Positions 54,796-63,040 of a stretch of DNA of 64,000 nt are shown in pieces. Made by a program: the position numbers and the translations under genes. Source of the stretch: Sphingobium sp. SYK-6 (GTDB lineage Bacteria; Pseudomonadota; Alphaproteobacteria; Sphingomonadales; Sphingomonadaceae); contig NC_015976.1 in NCBI RefSeq assembly GCF_000283515.1, positions 1,736,001 to 1,800,000 of the forward strand. Reading direction: 5' to 3'. The notes beneath the pieces were generated by a model. That model ran no database searches. It worked only from the letters and a program-made list of their open reading frames with translations, and had not been told where the DNA came from. Positions within the stretch are counted from its first letter, which is position 1; each line of letters starts with the position of its first letter.

Positions 54796-54831
54796 AAAAG
54801 GCGGTCCGGCATTGCGCCGGGCCGCCTTTTT
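54796..54831 (+). terminator. Rho-independent terminator of scoAB
   Basis: AAAAGGCGGTCCGGC (54796-54810) and GCCGGGCCGCCTTTT (54816-54830) form a 15-bp stem with one wobble pair and a 5-base loop, continuing into TTTTT. This is the clearest intrinsic terminator in the window. Confidence 0.88.
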
Positions 54832-54905
54832 CGTGCGCCGCGTCTTTTCTGTTGCTCCGGCATGCGCAGGTCCGGCAAAGGGCGCGCGATAACAGGGGAG
54901 GGTGA

Positions 54906-56183
54906 ATGGCCATCGGGACCATCAAGGAGCGCCCATATCTGGCGCTCGTGCTGCTGACGTCGATCGGCGTGGTCGGCTTTGTCGACCGGATCATCATGAA
55001 TGTGCTGGCCGAGCCGCTCAAGCAGGAGTTTTCGCTGAGCGACACGCAGCTCGGCATCGTGACGGGCCTTGCCTTCGCGGTGCTGAATGTGGGCCTCGGC
55101 CTCGTCGTCGCGCGGATCGCCGAGCGGCGGCGGCGCATCGCGCTGATCTGGGTGGGCACGGTGCTCTGGTCCGCCGCCACCGCCGTCTGCGGGCTCGCGG
55201 CGAGCTATGTCCAGCTCCTGCTCGCGCGGATCGGCGTGGGCGTGGGCGAGGCCGTGGGGCTCCCGGCCACCTATTCGGTCGTCTCCGACTATTTCCCGCG
55301 CGAGAAGCGGGCGACGATGATGGCGGCGCTCAATCTGGCGCCGCCGCTCGGCGCTTTCATCGGGGCCAGCGGCGGCGCGCTGATCGCGCAGCTCTACGGC
55401 TGGCGCGCGGCGCTGTTCGTGGCGGCGGTGCCGGGGCTGATCCTCGCGCTGCTGCTCGCGCTGTTCGTCGCCGAGCCGCGGCGCGGGCGGCATGACGGCC
55501 CGGCCGGCGCGAGCGACACGGTGCCGCCGCTCGGTGCGGTGATCGGCCGCTATCTGCGCTGGCCGACCATGCGCAACATGCTGATGGGCTCCAGCCTTGC
55601 CGGGATGGTCGGCTTCGGGCTCAATGCCTTCCTGGCGGCCTATCTCATCCGGCGCTTCGACTTCACGCTGGTGGAGGCGGGGCTGGTCGCGGGGCTCGTT
55701 GCCAGCCTGCCGGCGACGCTCAGCATCCTGGGCTCGGGCTGGCTCGCCGACCGGCTGGCCTCGCGCGGCAATCCGCGCGCCTATGCGCTGATGCCGGCGA
55801 TCACCCTGTGCCTCGTCGGGCCGCTCTATGCCTTCGCCATCACGCGCGACGAGCCGGCGCTGATCGTGGTGCTGGTGGGCCTGTGCGGCATCATCCAGTA
55901 TACCTATCTGGGCCCGACGCAGGGCACGTTCCAGAACATGCTCAGCCCCCGCATGCGCGCGACAGGCACGGCCTTCACGTCCATGATCTACACGCTGGTC
56001 GGCGGTGGCTTCGGCCCGTTGCTGCTCGGCGCGGTGAGCGACGGCTATGCGGCGCGCGGCACCGACCCGGGACTGGCGCTGGGCTTTGCCATGGCGAGCA
56101 TGGCGGCGGTCTATCTCTGGGCGTCCGCGCACTACTGGCTGGCGTCGCGCACCATTGAAGCGGATCTCGCGCGGCCAATATAG
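54906..56183 (+). CDS. MFS transporter, spinster-like
   Basis: A 425-residue twelve-helix major facilitator. Helix 1 has GVVGFVDRIIMNVLAEPLK, and LSDTQLGIVTGLAFAVLNVGLGLVVARIAER plus ARIGVGVGEAVGLPATYSVVSDYFPREKRA match the spinster-like MFS group that is common in sphingomonads. Substrate cannot be predicted; in this order such genes often accompany catabolic pathways. A good GGGGAGGG site precedes ATG 54906. It lies between the scoAB terminator and leuC, with 41 bp to leuC. Confidence 0.85.
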   Translation: MAIGTIKERPYLALVLLTSIGVVGFVDRIIMNVLAEPLKQEFSLSDTQLGIVTGLAFAVLNVGLGLVVARIAERRRRIALIWVGTVLWSAATAVCGLAASYVQLLLARIGVGVGEAVGLPATYSVVSDYFPREKRATMMAALNLAPPLGAFIGASGGALIAQLYGWRAALFVAAVPGLILALLLALFVAEPRRGRHDGPAGASDTVPPLGAVIGRYLRWPTMRNMLMGSSLAGMVGFGLNAFLAAYLIRRFDFTLVEAGLVAGLVASLPATLSILGSGWLADRLASRGNPRAYALMPAITLCLVGPLYAFAITRDEPALIVVLVGLCGIIQYTYLGPTQGTFQNMLSPRMRATGTAFTSMIYTLVGGGFGPLLLGAVSDGYAARGTDPGLALGFAMASMAAVYLWASAHYWLASRTIEADLARPI

Positions 56184-56224
56184 GGCTTTCGCCGCGATGC
56201 CCGCGGCGCTAGGGAAGCGGCGAA

Positions 56225-57670
56225 ATGACCGAGAAACCGCGCACGCTCTACGAGAAGATCTGGGACGCGCATGTCGTCGAGACACGCGACGACGGCACGT
56301 CCCTCATCTATATCGACCGCCATCTCGTCCATGAAGTGACGAGCCCGCAGGCCTTCGAGGGGCTTCGCCTCGCCGGGCGCAAGCTGCGCCGGCCGGACCT
56401 GACGCTCGCGGTGCCGGACCATAATGTGCCGACCACGGCGCGCGTGGACGCGCAGGGCCATCGCCTGCCGATCGAGGACCCGCAGAGCGCCCAGCAGCTC
56501 GCGGCGCTGGAGCGCAATGCGCCGGAATTCGGCGTGCGCTACTTTGACGCGGTGGCGCCCGAGCAGGGCATCGTGCATGTCGTGGGCCCGGAGCAGGGCT
56601 TCACGCTGCCCGGCACCACGCTGGTCTGCGGAGACAGCCACACGGCCGCGCACGGCGCGCTCGGCGCGCTGGCCTTCGGCATCGGCACCAGCGAGGTCGA
56701 GCATGTGATGGCCACGCAGACGCTGCAGCTCAAGCGCTCGAAGACCTTCGCCATCGAGGTGGAAGGCACGCTCGGCTATGGCGTGACGCCCAAGGACGTG
56801 GTGCTGGCGATCATCGGCCGCACCGGCACGGCCGGGGGCACGGGGCATGTCGTGGAATATCGCGGCTCGACCTTCCGCGAGATGAGCATCGAGGGGCGCC
56901 TGACCGTCGCCAATATGGCAATCGAGGGCGGGGCGCGCTCCGGCCTGTTCGCGCCGGACGAGAGGACCTTCGCTTATCTCGAGGGCCGGCCGATGGCGCC
57001 GCACGGCGAGGACTGGGAACGCGCGCTGGCCTGGTGGCGCACGCTGGTGACCGACGAAGGCGCGCGGTTCGACAAGACGCTGCGGCTCGCCGCGAGCGAC
57101 ATCGCGCCCAACGTCACCTGGGGCACGAGCCCCGAGGATGTCGTGCCGATCACCGGCATGGTGCCCGATCCCGAGAGCTTCGAGGACCCCGCCAAGCGCG
57201 CGGCCGCGGCGCGATCGCTGGAATATATGGGCCTCTCCGCCGGCCAGCGGATGGAGGACGTCAGCGTCGAGCATATCTTCATCGGCAGCTGCACGAACAG
57301 CCGGATCGAGGACCTGCGCGCCGCCGCCGCGGTGCTGAAGGGCCACAGGATCGCCGACCGCATCCGGCAGGCGCTGGTCGTCCCGGGCTCCGGGCTCGTC
57401 AAGCGCCAGGCCGAAGCGGAAGGGCTCGATCGCATCTTCATCGAGGCCGGGTTCGAGTGGCGCGAACCGGGCTGCTCGATGTGCCTGGGCATGAACCCCG
57501 ACCGCGTGCCGAGCGGCGAGCGCTGCGCCTCGACCAGCAACCGCAACTTCATGGGGCGGCAGGGCCCCGGATCGCGCACCCACCTGGTCTCGCCCGTCAT
57601 GGCCGCCGCCGCGGCGATTAAGGGTCGACTTGCCGACGTCCGTGACCTAATGGGGAACGAACAAGGTTAA
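56225..57670 (+). CDS. leuC: 3-isopropylmalate dehydratase large subunit
   Basis: A 481-residue aconitase-family enzyme of leucine synthesis. The [4Fe-4S] ligands are Cys356 (GSCTNSR), Cys417 and Cys420 (CSMCLGMN). [26 protein letters not shown] and the N-terminal [12 protein letters not shown] are typical of LeuC. Length is close to the usual 466-476. Together with LeuD it isomerises 2- to 3-isopropylmalate. leuD is not adjacent: two other genes lie between them (57679-58696). Confidence 0.97.
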   Translation: MTEKPRTLYEKIWDAHVVETRDDGTSLIYIDRHLVHEVTSPQAFEGLRLAGRKLRRPDLTLAVPDHNVPTTARVDAQGHRLPIEDPQSAQQLAALERNAPEFGVRYFDAVAPEQGIVHVVGPEQGFTLPGTTLVCGDSHTAAHGALGALAFGIGTSEVEHVMATQTLQLKRSKTFAIEVEGTLGYGVTPKDVVLAIIGRTGTAGGTGHVVEYRGSTFREMSIEGRLTVANMAIEGGARSGLFAPDERTFAYLEGRPMAPHGEDWERALAWWRTLVTDEGARFDKTLRLAASDIAPNVTWGTSPEDVVPITGMVPDPESFEDPAKRAAAARSLEYMGLSAGQRMEDVSVEHIFIGSCTNSRIEDLRAAAAVLKGHRIADRIRQALVVPGSGLVKRQAEAEGLDRIFIEAGFEWREPGCSMCLGMNPDRVPSGERCASTSNRNFMGRQGPGSRTHLVSPVMAAAAAIKGRLADVRDLMGNEQG

Positions 57671-57678
57671 GGGGCGCA

Positions 57679-57780
57679 ATGAAAAAGATTTTCTGGATCC
57701 TGGTGCTCGGCGCCATCGGCAGTGCCGCCATGGCCGTCGGGCTCGGTAACGCCAAGCCGGAGGTCGGCACGCCCCGCTGA
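57679..57780 (+). CDS. Small membrane or secreted peptide, 33 residues
   Basis: A 33-residue ORF directly after leuC: MKKIFWILVLGAIGSAAMAV, then a short polar tail (GLGNAKPEVGTPR). It looks like a signal peptide or single membrane helix. AAGGGG sits at ideal distance before the ATG, and the basic start plus hydrophobic core are unlikely by chance. No family is recognised. It is probably translated with leuC and is followed at once by a hairpin. Confidence 0.6.
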   Translation: MKKIFWILVLGAIGSAAMAVGLGNAKPEVGTPR

Positions 57781-57798
57781 CCTTCCGCATTCGGAAGG
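57781..57798 (+). promoter_or_regulatory. Intercistronic hairpin before the metallo-beta-lactamase gene
   Basis: CCTTCCG (57781-57787) and CGGAAGG (57792-57798) form a perfect 7-bp stem with a 4-base loop starting right after the small-ORF stop. Its 3' arm abuts the GGGAGAGGGA ribosome site of the next gene, so it could influence translation initiation or RNA processing. Confidence 0.4.
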
Positions 57799-57808
57799 GA
57801 GAGGGACG

Positions 57809-58696
57809 ATGCGCGACCTGACGCTGGCCGGACCCGCATGCGCCGCGATGGCGGCGCTGCTGCTTATGACGCCAGCCATCGCGCAGGCGCAGACACAGAC
57901 ACAGACATCATCGCCCGCGCGTACCAAGCCGCCCGCTTCCTCCCCGGCGACCATCACGCTCACCCGGCTCGATTGCGGCGAATATCGCCAGCCGCGCGAT
58001 GTCAGCGCCTTCTCGGACGCGTTCGCTTATACTGATCCGCCGCTCAGGATGCCGTTCGTCGCGAGCTGCTACCTCATCCGCCATGGCGACCAGCTCATGC
58101 TGTGGGATGCCGGCTTCGCGGGCTCCACCGAGACCATCCTGCTGCGCCGCACGCTGCCCGAACAGCTTGCCGAGATCGGCGTCGATCCGGCGAAGGTCGC
58201 GTTCGTCGGGATCAGCCATTATCATGGCGACCATATCGGGCAGGCAAGCCGCTTCCCGCAGGCCAAGCTGCTGATCGGCGCCGGCGACTGGGCGGTGCTG
58301 ACCGCGACGCCGCCCCGCTATGCCAATGCCGATCCCGCGCCGCTGGCGCACTGGATCAGCGGCGGCGGCACGGTTGAGCAGCTGACGGGCGACAAGGACG
58401 TGTTCGGCGATGGCAGCGTGACCATCCTGAATCTGCCGGGCCATACGCCGGGCCATCACGGCCTGCTGGTACGGCTGCCGAAGACAGGGCCGGTGCTGAT
58501 CTCCGGCGATGCCGTGCATTTCCGCGAGAATTACGAGCATGACCGGGTGCCGGGCTTCAATATCGACCGCGCGGATTCGCTGGCCTCGATCGACCGGCTC
58601 AAGGCCATCGCCAAGGCGCTGGGCGCGAAACTCATCATCCAGCATGACCATCGCGATGTCGCCAGCCTGCCGGCCTTCCCCAAGGCCGCGGAATGA
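57809..58696 (+). CDS. Secreted metallo-beta-lactamase-fold hydrolase, N-acyl-homoserine lactonase-like
   Basis: A 295-residue MBL-fold enzyme with an N-terminal signal peptide (cleavage around AIAQA, residue 26-28) and a Thr/Pro/Ser-rich linker. The zinc motif is SHYHGDHIG (His137, His139, Asp141, His142). NLPGHTPGHHGLLVRL supplies the next histidine, LISGDAVHF the bridging aspartate, and IIQHDHRD the last. The layout resembles the AttM/AiiA lactonase branch, but lactones other than AHLs are possible. It sits between leuC and leuD, so it may share their transcript. Confidence 0.83.
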   Translation: MRDLTLAGPACAAMAALLLMTPAIAQAQTQTQTSSPARTKPPASSPATITLTRLDCGEYRQPRDVSAFSDAFAYTDPPLRMPFVASCYLIRHGDQLMLWDAGFAGSTETILLRRTLPEQLAEIGVDPAKVAFVGISHYHGDHIGQASRFPQAKLLIGAGDWAVLTATPPRYANADPAPLAHWISGGGTVEQLTGDKDVFGDGSVTILNLPGHTPGHHGLLVRLPKTGPVLISGDAVHFRENYEHDRVPGFNIDRADSLASIDRLKAIAKALGAKLIIQHDHRDVASLPAFPKAAE

Positions 58697-58788
58697 GCGG
58701 GCCGAATGCGCGGCGCAGGGGCGGCGGCCTTGACGGCTCCGGCCCGATCGGTCACCAGCGCGCTATCTGACGTTTGGAGGCAGTTTTC

Positions 58789-59382
58789 ATGGAACCGGTC
58801 AAGGAGGTCGAGGGCCGCGCCTATCCCTTCGGCATGAAGAATGTCGACACCGACATCATCATCCCGGCCAAGTGGCTCAAGACGATCAGCCGCAGCGGGC
58901 TGGGGCAGGGCGCGTTCGAGGCGCTGCGCAAGGAGCCGGGCAATGTGTTCGACGATCCGCGCTACGCCGGCGCGCCGATCATCGTGGCGGGCGACAATTT
59001 CGGCTGCGGGTCGAGCCGCGAACATGCCGCCTGGGCGCTCATCGACATGGGCGTCACGGCCGTGATCGCGCCGAGCTTCTCGGACATTTTCTCGGGCAAT
59101 GCCTTCAAGAACGGCATCCTGACCGTCGTGCTGCCGCAGGAGGCAGTCGACCGGCTGCTGGAGGTCGCGAAGACCGACACCATCACCATCGACCTGGAGA
59201 ACCAGACCGTCACCACGCCGTTCCAGGATCGCTTCACCTTCGAGATCGATCCGTTCCGCAAGGCCTGCCTGCTCGGCGGGCTCGACGAGATCGGCCTCAC
59301 CATCCGCAGCGACGACGCGATTGCCGCCTTCGAGCGGATGGACGCGGCGCGGCGCCCCTGGCTGGTGCCGGCGGCGGCGTGA
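58789..59382 (+). CDS. leuD: 3-isopropylmalate dehydratase small subunit
   Basis: A 197-residue Leu[23 protein letters not shown] and [33 protein letters not shown] are diagnostic of the swivel domain that completes the LeuCD active site. GGAGG stands 8 bases before ATG 58789. The gene is 92 bp downstream of the lactonase-like gene. Length is typical. Confidence 0.96.
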   Translation: MEPVKEVEGRAYPFGMKNVDTDIIIPAKWLKTISRSGLGQGAFEALRKEPGNVFDDPRYAGAPIIVAGDNFGCGSSREHAAWALIDMGVTAVIAPSFSDIFSGNAFKNGILTVVLPQEAVDRLLEVAKTDTITIDLENQTVTTPFQDRFTFEIDPFRKACLLGGLDEIGLTIRSDDAIAAFERMDAARRPWLVPAAA

Positions 59383-59512
59383 AACGATGACCGGGCGCCA
59401 CCCTCCCGGGACCGGCGCGGCGAAGCGCGTTGCCATGAGCGTGGCGGGTTCCTAAACAGGCAGCGAATCCGCACGCTGCACAAGAGACACAAGAGACAAG
59501 GGCTTTTCATCC

Positions 59513-59836
59513 ATGAATGGATTTGACGATCGCGAGAAGGCGTTCGAGACCAAGTTCGCCAAGGACCAGGAACTGGCATTCCGGGTGACGGCGCGCCGCA
59601 ATCGCCTGTTGGGCGAATGGGCCGCATCCCTGATGGGGCTGACCAAGGAAGAGACCGACGCTTATGCCAAGGCCGTCGTCCAGGCCGACTTCGAGGAAGC
59701 CGGTGACGAGGACGTGATCCGCAAGGTGCTCGGCGATCTGGTGTCGGCCGGCGTCGACATGGACGATGCCCGCATCCGCGCCGCGCTCGGCGACAAGATG
59801 GCCGAGGCGCGCCGCCAGTTCATGCAGGAAGGCTGA
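59513..59836 (+). CDS. DUF1476 protein, F1-ATPase inhibitor subunit zeta
   Basis: A 107-residue, all-helical, charged protein. FDDREKAFETKFAKDQELAFRV, RRNRLLGEWAASLMGL and the C-terminal AALGDKMAEARRQFMQEG match DUF1476. In Paracoccus the family was identified as the zeta subunit that inhibits ATP hydrolysis by F1-ATPase, with the N-terminal segment inserting into the enzyme. It is restricted to alphaproteobacteria, which helps identify the organism. The bolA gene follows by 10 bp. Confidence 0.92.
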   Translation: MNGFDDREKAFETKFAKDQELAFRVTARRNRLLGEWAASLMGLTKEETDAYAKAVVQADFEEAGDEDVIRKVLGDLVSAGVDMDDARIRAALGDKMAEARRQFMQEG

Positions 59837-59846
59837 GGCACCTGTC

Positions 59847-60080
59847 ATGGCGATGGCTGCCGATGAAATCGAGGCCCTGATTCGCGCGGCGATCCCCGAC
59901 GCGACCGTGGAGATCACCGATCTGGCGGGCGACGGCGATCATTATGCCGCGCATGTCACGTCCGAGAGTTTCCGGGGCAAGACCCGCATCGCCCAGCAGC
60001 GCGCCGTCTATGACGCGCTCGGCGGGCGGATGGGCGGCGTGCTCCATGCCTTGCAACTGACGACTGCCGTCCCCAATTGA
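59847..60080 (+). CDS. BolA family protein
   Basis: A 77-residue BolA/IbaG-type protein. EIEALIRAAIPDATVEITDLAGDGDHYAAHVTSE shows the BolA fold, and FRGKTRIAQQRAVYDALGG is the conserved C-terminal half. BolA proteins pair with monothiol glutaredoxins to handle [2Fe-2S] clusters; the glutaredoxin gene directly follows. ATG 59847 is at the usual start. Confidence 0.9.
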   Translation: MAMAADEIEALIRAAIPDATVEITDLAGDGDHYAAHVTSESFRGKTRIAQQRAVYDALGGRMGGVLHALQLTTAVPN

Positions 60081-60126
60081 CAGGTGAAGAGCGCGGGGCG
60101 CGCCATTCACCGCTGCCCGGAGACCG

Positions 60127-60459
60127 ATGATGACCGAGACCGTCCAGAACCGCATTGCCGACATCGTCAGCAAGAATGATGTCGTGCTGTTCATGAAGGG
60201 CACGCCGCTGTTTCCGCAGTGCGGCTTCTCCAGCCGCGCGGTGGCCATCCTGGAGCGCCTCGGCGCGCCGTTCGAGAGCGTGGACGTGCTGCAGGATCAG
60301 GAGATCCGGCAGGGCATCAAGAGCTTCTCCGACTGGCCGACCATTCCCCAGCTCTATGTGAAGGGCGAGTTCCTCGGCGGCTCGGACATCATGATGGAAA
60401 TGTACGAAGCCGGCGAACTGCAGCAGGTCCTCGTCGAGCGCGGCGTCATCGCCGCCTGA
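60127..60459 (+). CDS. grxD: Monothiol glutaredoxin, Grx4/GrxD family
   Basis: A 110-residue CGFS-type glutaredoxin. The active-site Cys32 in QCGFSSRAV, FMKGTPLFPQ before it, and WPTIPQLYVKGEFLGGSDIM are family signatures. Such proteins bind a glutathione-ligated [2Fe-2S] cluster at a dimer interface or with BolA, and move clusters rather than reduce disulfides. It lies 46 bp after bolA in the same direction. Two ATG codons (60127, 60130) are possible starts. Confidence 0.96.
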   Translation: MMTETVQNRIADIVSKNDVVLFMKGTPLFPQCGFSSRAVAILERLGAPFESVDVLQDQEIRQGIKSFSDWPTIPQLYVKGEFLGGSDIMMEMYEAGELQQVLVERGVIAA

Positions 60460-60848
60460 TCCCGCCGGCCCGGATTTTCCGGCCGAGCCTCATCGAGCGC
60501 TATCTCCAGTACGCGCGCCGTGCGCGTGCGAACCACGTGACGGGGCAGGGCGGCCCTGCAGTCGCCTGCCTTTGCCATGGATGGGATGATGCCGGACCGC
60601 GTCGAGCATGGCGATCGGGGGAGCGCTCGCGTTTCCGGATGGATCGGAAAAATGTGGGGGATGGGCGAGGAGACCAGCCGCATCCCCCAGTTTGCGGGTG
60701 CATCCCCTGATACGCAAGCGCCGTGCCAGCCTGCCCGACCGGGCTTTTCCGGCGGCATCCGGCAGTTAAGCGCGCGTTATCCAAGGGTGCGGCTGTAAAG
60801 TTTCCCGACAGGGCGATCGTTCATCGGGCGTGCAGCTTTTCCTTCCTA
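60460..60848. other. Gene-free stretch between grxD and the blaI operon
   Basis: No convincing gene is seen. GGGGGATG (60656-60663) and CATCCCCC (60681-60688) form an 8-bp stem with a 17-base loop and no T-run on either side. GCCGG/CCGGC near 60474-60483, just after grxD, is too weak for a terminator. The remainder shows no clear promoter or repeat. Confidence 0.5.
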
Positions 60849-60852
60849 TTGA

Positions 60853-60884
60853 CTACAGTCGTAGATGTCGATTACAGTTGTAAT
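60853..60884. promoter_or_regulatory. Two BlaI/MecI-type operators in front of blaI
   Basis: ATTACAGTTGTAAT (60871-60884) contains TACA-NN-TGTA, the core recognised by BlaI/MecI repressors, as a palindrome with 6-bp arms. A second, weaker site CTACAGTCGTAG (60853-60864) lies 6 bp upstream. TTGACT at 60849-60854 is a possible -35 element overlapped by the first site. This suggests autorepression of the blaI-blaR1 operon. Confidence 0.72.
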
Positions 60885-60913
60885 CAGTCGAGTCTGCCAA
60901 GGGAGGACAAGAC

Positions 60914-61282
60914 ATGGGTGAACGCATCAGTGATGCCGAACATGCGGTGATGGAGGTGCTCTGGCGCCGATCCCCGCTGACGGCGATCGAAGTCAGCGAG
61001 GCGCTGGCGGACGAGCGGGACTGGAGCTTGCAGACCGTGAAGACGCTGCTCGCGCGGCTCGTCAGCAAGGACGTGATCGCGCATGAGGCCGATGGGCGGC
61101 GCTATCTCTATCGCCCGCTCGTCGAGCGCGAATCCTATGTGACGCATGAATCCCGGCGGCTCGTCGACCGGCTGTTCGGCGGCCAGATCTCGCCGCTGGT
61201 GGCGCATCTCGCCGAGACGCAGCAGCTCTCCGACAAGGACATTGCCGAGATCGAGGCCCTGCTCAAGGCGCTCAAGCCATGA
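60914..61282 (+). CDS. blaI: BlaI/MecI/CopY family transcriptional repressor
   Basis: A 122-residue winged-helix repressor. ISDAEHAVMEVLWRRSPLTAIEVSEAL and WSLQTVKTLLARLVSKDVIAHEADGRRYLYRP are the helix-turn-helix and wing of the BlaI family. In classical systems BlaI is cleaved or released when BlaR1 senses a beta-lactam. Its stop overlaps the blaR1-like start by ATGA, and two cognate-looking operators lie 30-60 bp upstream. No beta-lactamase gene is next to it. Confidence 0.92.
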   Translation: MGERISDAEHAVMEVLWRRSPLTAIEVSEALADERDWSLQTVKTLLARLVSKDVIAHEADGRRYLYRPLVERESYVTHESRRLVDRLFGGQISPLVAHLAETQQLSDKDIAEIEALLKALKP

Positions 61283-62976
61283 TCGCCTGGCTCGTCGAAA
61301 CGCTGATCGCCACCAGCGGCCTCATGCTGCTCGTGCTGGTCATCCGCGATCCCGTGCGGCAGCTGTTCGGGGCGCGGGTCGCTTATGCGCTCTGGCTGCT
61401 CCCGGCGCTGCGCATGGTCATGCCGCCCTTGTCCCTGCTGCCGATCTCCATGGTCGTGCCCGCGGACCTGCCGGTCGCCGGACTGGGCGCCACCGGAGCG
61501 CTCACCGAGCTGGTGCGCACCCGCATGACGGACCTGCAGGTCGCCCAGGCGCTGCCCGCGCAAGGGACGGACGGTTTCCCGGTCGTGGCGGTGCTCGCCG
61601 GGCTCTGGCTTGCCGGGGCGGCAGTGTTCGCTCTCTGGCAGATGCTGAGCTATCGCCGATTCTGCCGGCAAGTGCTGGCCCATGCTGCGCGGCGGCGCTC
61701 GCCCGCGCGGGGCATCAACCTCATGGCCAGCCCGCATGTGCAGGGACCGGTCGCCTTCGGCCTGCGGCGCCGCTTCATCGTCTTCCCCAAGGACGCGATG
61801 ACGCGCTTCGACGTCGAGGAACATGCCATGGCGCTGGCGCATGAGCTGGCCCACCACCGGCGCGGCGACCTGATCGCCAACAGCCTCGCGCTGGGCTTCC
61901 TCGCGCTGCACTGGTGCAATCCCATTGCGTGGTACGCCTATCGCGCCTTCCGCGCCGACCAGGAAATGGCGTGCGATGCGGACGTGATCGGCGCCATTCG
62001 CGACCGGGGGCTGGGCCATGCCTATGGCCGCGCGCTGGTCAAATGCGCGAGCGGCGGGGCGCTCTCCGCCGTCTGCCATCTCAATAGCGTCAACCGACTG
62101 AAACGGAGACTATCCATGTTGTCCAGGAAAAGCCCCAGCATGCGCCGGCGCCTCGCGGGCGTCACACTGACCGGCGCGGTCATGATCGCGGGACTTGCCC
62201 TTACGGCGTCCGGCGAAGGCATGGCCGCCCAGGTCGGAGCGAAGGTGAGCGAGGCTCTGCCGATCCCTCGCAAGGCGGACCTTCTGCCTTCGCTTCCGGC
62301 CGTCTCGCAGGCCGTCGCGGCCGTCTCCCATGACGCTGCGCGTGAAGCCGCGAGCGCCGAGCAGGATGCGCGGGCAGCGCAGCTGGAGGCCCGCGCGGTC
62401 GCCCAGCAGGCCCGTGCCGCCAAGGTCGAGGCGCGCGCCGCCCAGGCCGAGGCCCGTGCTGCCGCCGCAGAGGCGCGCGCCGCCCGCGTCGCCATGGCGC
62501 CCGATATGCCGGCACCGCCGCTGCCGCCGGCCCCGCCCGAGCCGCCGCTGCCGCCCGCTCATCCCTCCATGCGCACGCCGCCGTCACCCCCGACGCCGCC
62601 GTCGCCCCCCGCGCCCTATGTCGCGCGCAGCGGGACCGACAAATATCGCCACATCCGGGTCGCCGTGCCGACGCGGGCCGAGATCGACGCGACCGTCCCG
62701 ATCGTGGAAGTGCGCCAGGGATCGGGCTGCTCGGACAGCAAGAGCTATGTCGACACGCACGAAAGCACGGTGCGGGTGGACGGCCGCGAGCGCAAGAAGA
62801 TCAGCATCCGCATTTGCGGGGAGGACATGGAGCGGCATGCGCGGATGAGCGCGGTGCGCGGGCTGCAGCAGGCCCGGGCCGACATCGCCCGCAACCCGAG
62901 CATCCCGGAGCAGTCCCGCGCGCGGATGATGCGCGATCTCGACCGACAGGTGGATCGCCTGCGGGCGCGCGACTGA
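61279..62976 (+). CDS. BlaR1-like M56 family membrane metalloprotease without a penicillin-sensor domain
   Basis: A 565-residue protein. Residues 1-250 form the M56 protease with membrane helices and the zinc motif HELAHH (188-193). AFRADQEMACDADV supplies the third ligand. A further helix (about 293-312) leads to an external part. There, an Ala/Arg-rich stretch of repeated ARAAQAEARA-like units (352-405, probable coiled coil) and a Pro-rich linker (407-447) are followed by a domain of about 115 residues with two cysteines. The C-terminal penicillin-binding domain of BlaR1 (SxxK motif) is absent, so the signal is probably not a beta-lactam. Confidence 0.85.
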   Translation: MIAWLVETLIATSGLMLLVLVIRDPVRQLFGARVAYALWLLPALRMVMPPLSLLPISMVVPADLPVAGLGATGALTELVRTRMTDLQVAQALPAQGTDGFPVVAVLAGLWLAGAAVFALWQMLSYRRFCRQVLAHAARRRSPARGINLMASPHVQGPVAFGLRRRFIVFPKDAMTRFDVEEHAMALAHELAHHRRGDLIANSLALGFLALHWCNPIAWYAYRAFRADQEMACDADVIGAIRDRGLGHAYGRALVKCASGGALSAVCHLNSVNRLKRRLSMLSRKSPSMRRRLAGVTLTGAVMIAGLALTASGEGMAAQVGAKVSEALPIPRKADLLPSLPAVSQAVAAVSHDAAREAASAEQDARAAQLEARAVAQQARAAKVEARAAQAEARAAAAEARAARVAMAPDMPAPPLPPAPPEPPLPPAHPSMRTPPSPPTPPSPPAPYVARSGTDKYRHIRVAVPTRAEIDATVPIVEVRQGSGCSDSKSYVDTHESTVRVDGRERKKISIRICGEDMERHARMSAVRGLQQARADIARNPSIPEQSRARMMRDLDRQVDRLRARD

Positions 62977-63040
62977 TAGATCGGCGGGCGCGGCGCCGGC
63001 CGCGCCCGACGGGACTTGCATTCGCGGCGCGGGGTGACAC

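Noticed and set aside
54060..56285. A 741-codon minus-strand frame
   Set aside because: Antisense to scoB and the MFS transporter gene; repetitive Arg/Ala/His composition and no family signature.
60470..60485. Terminator after grxD
   Set aside because: Only a 5-bp GCCGG/CCGGC stem with no T-run after it.
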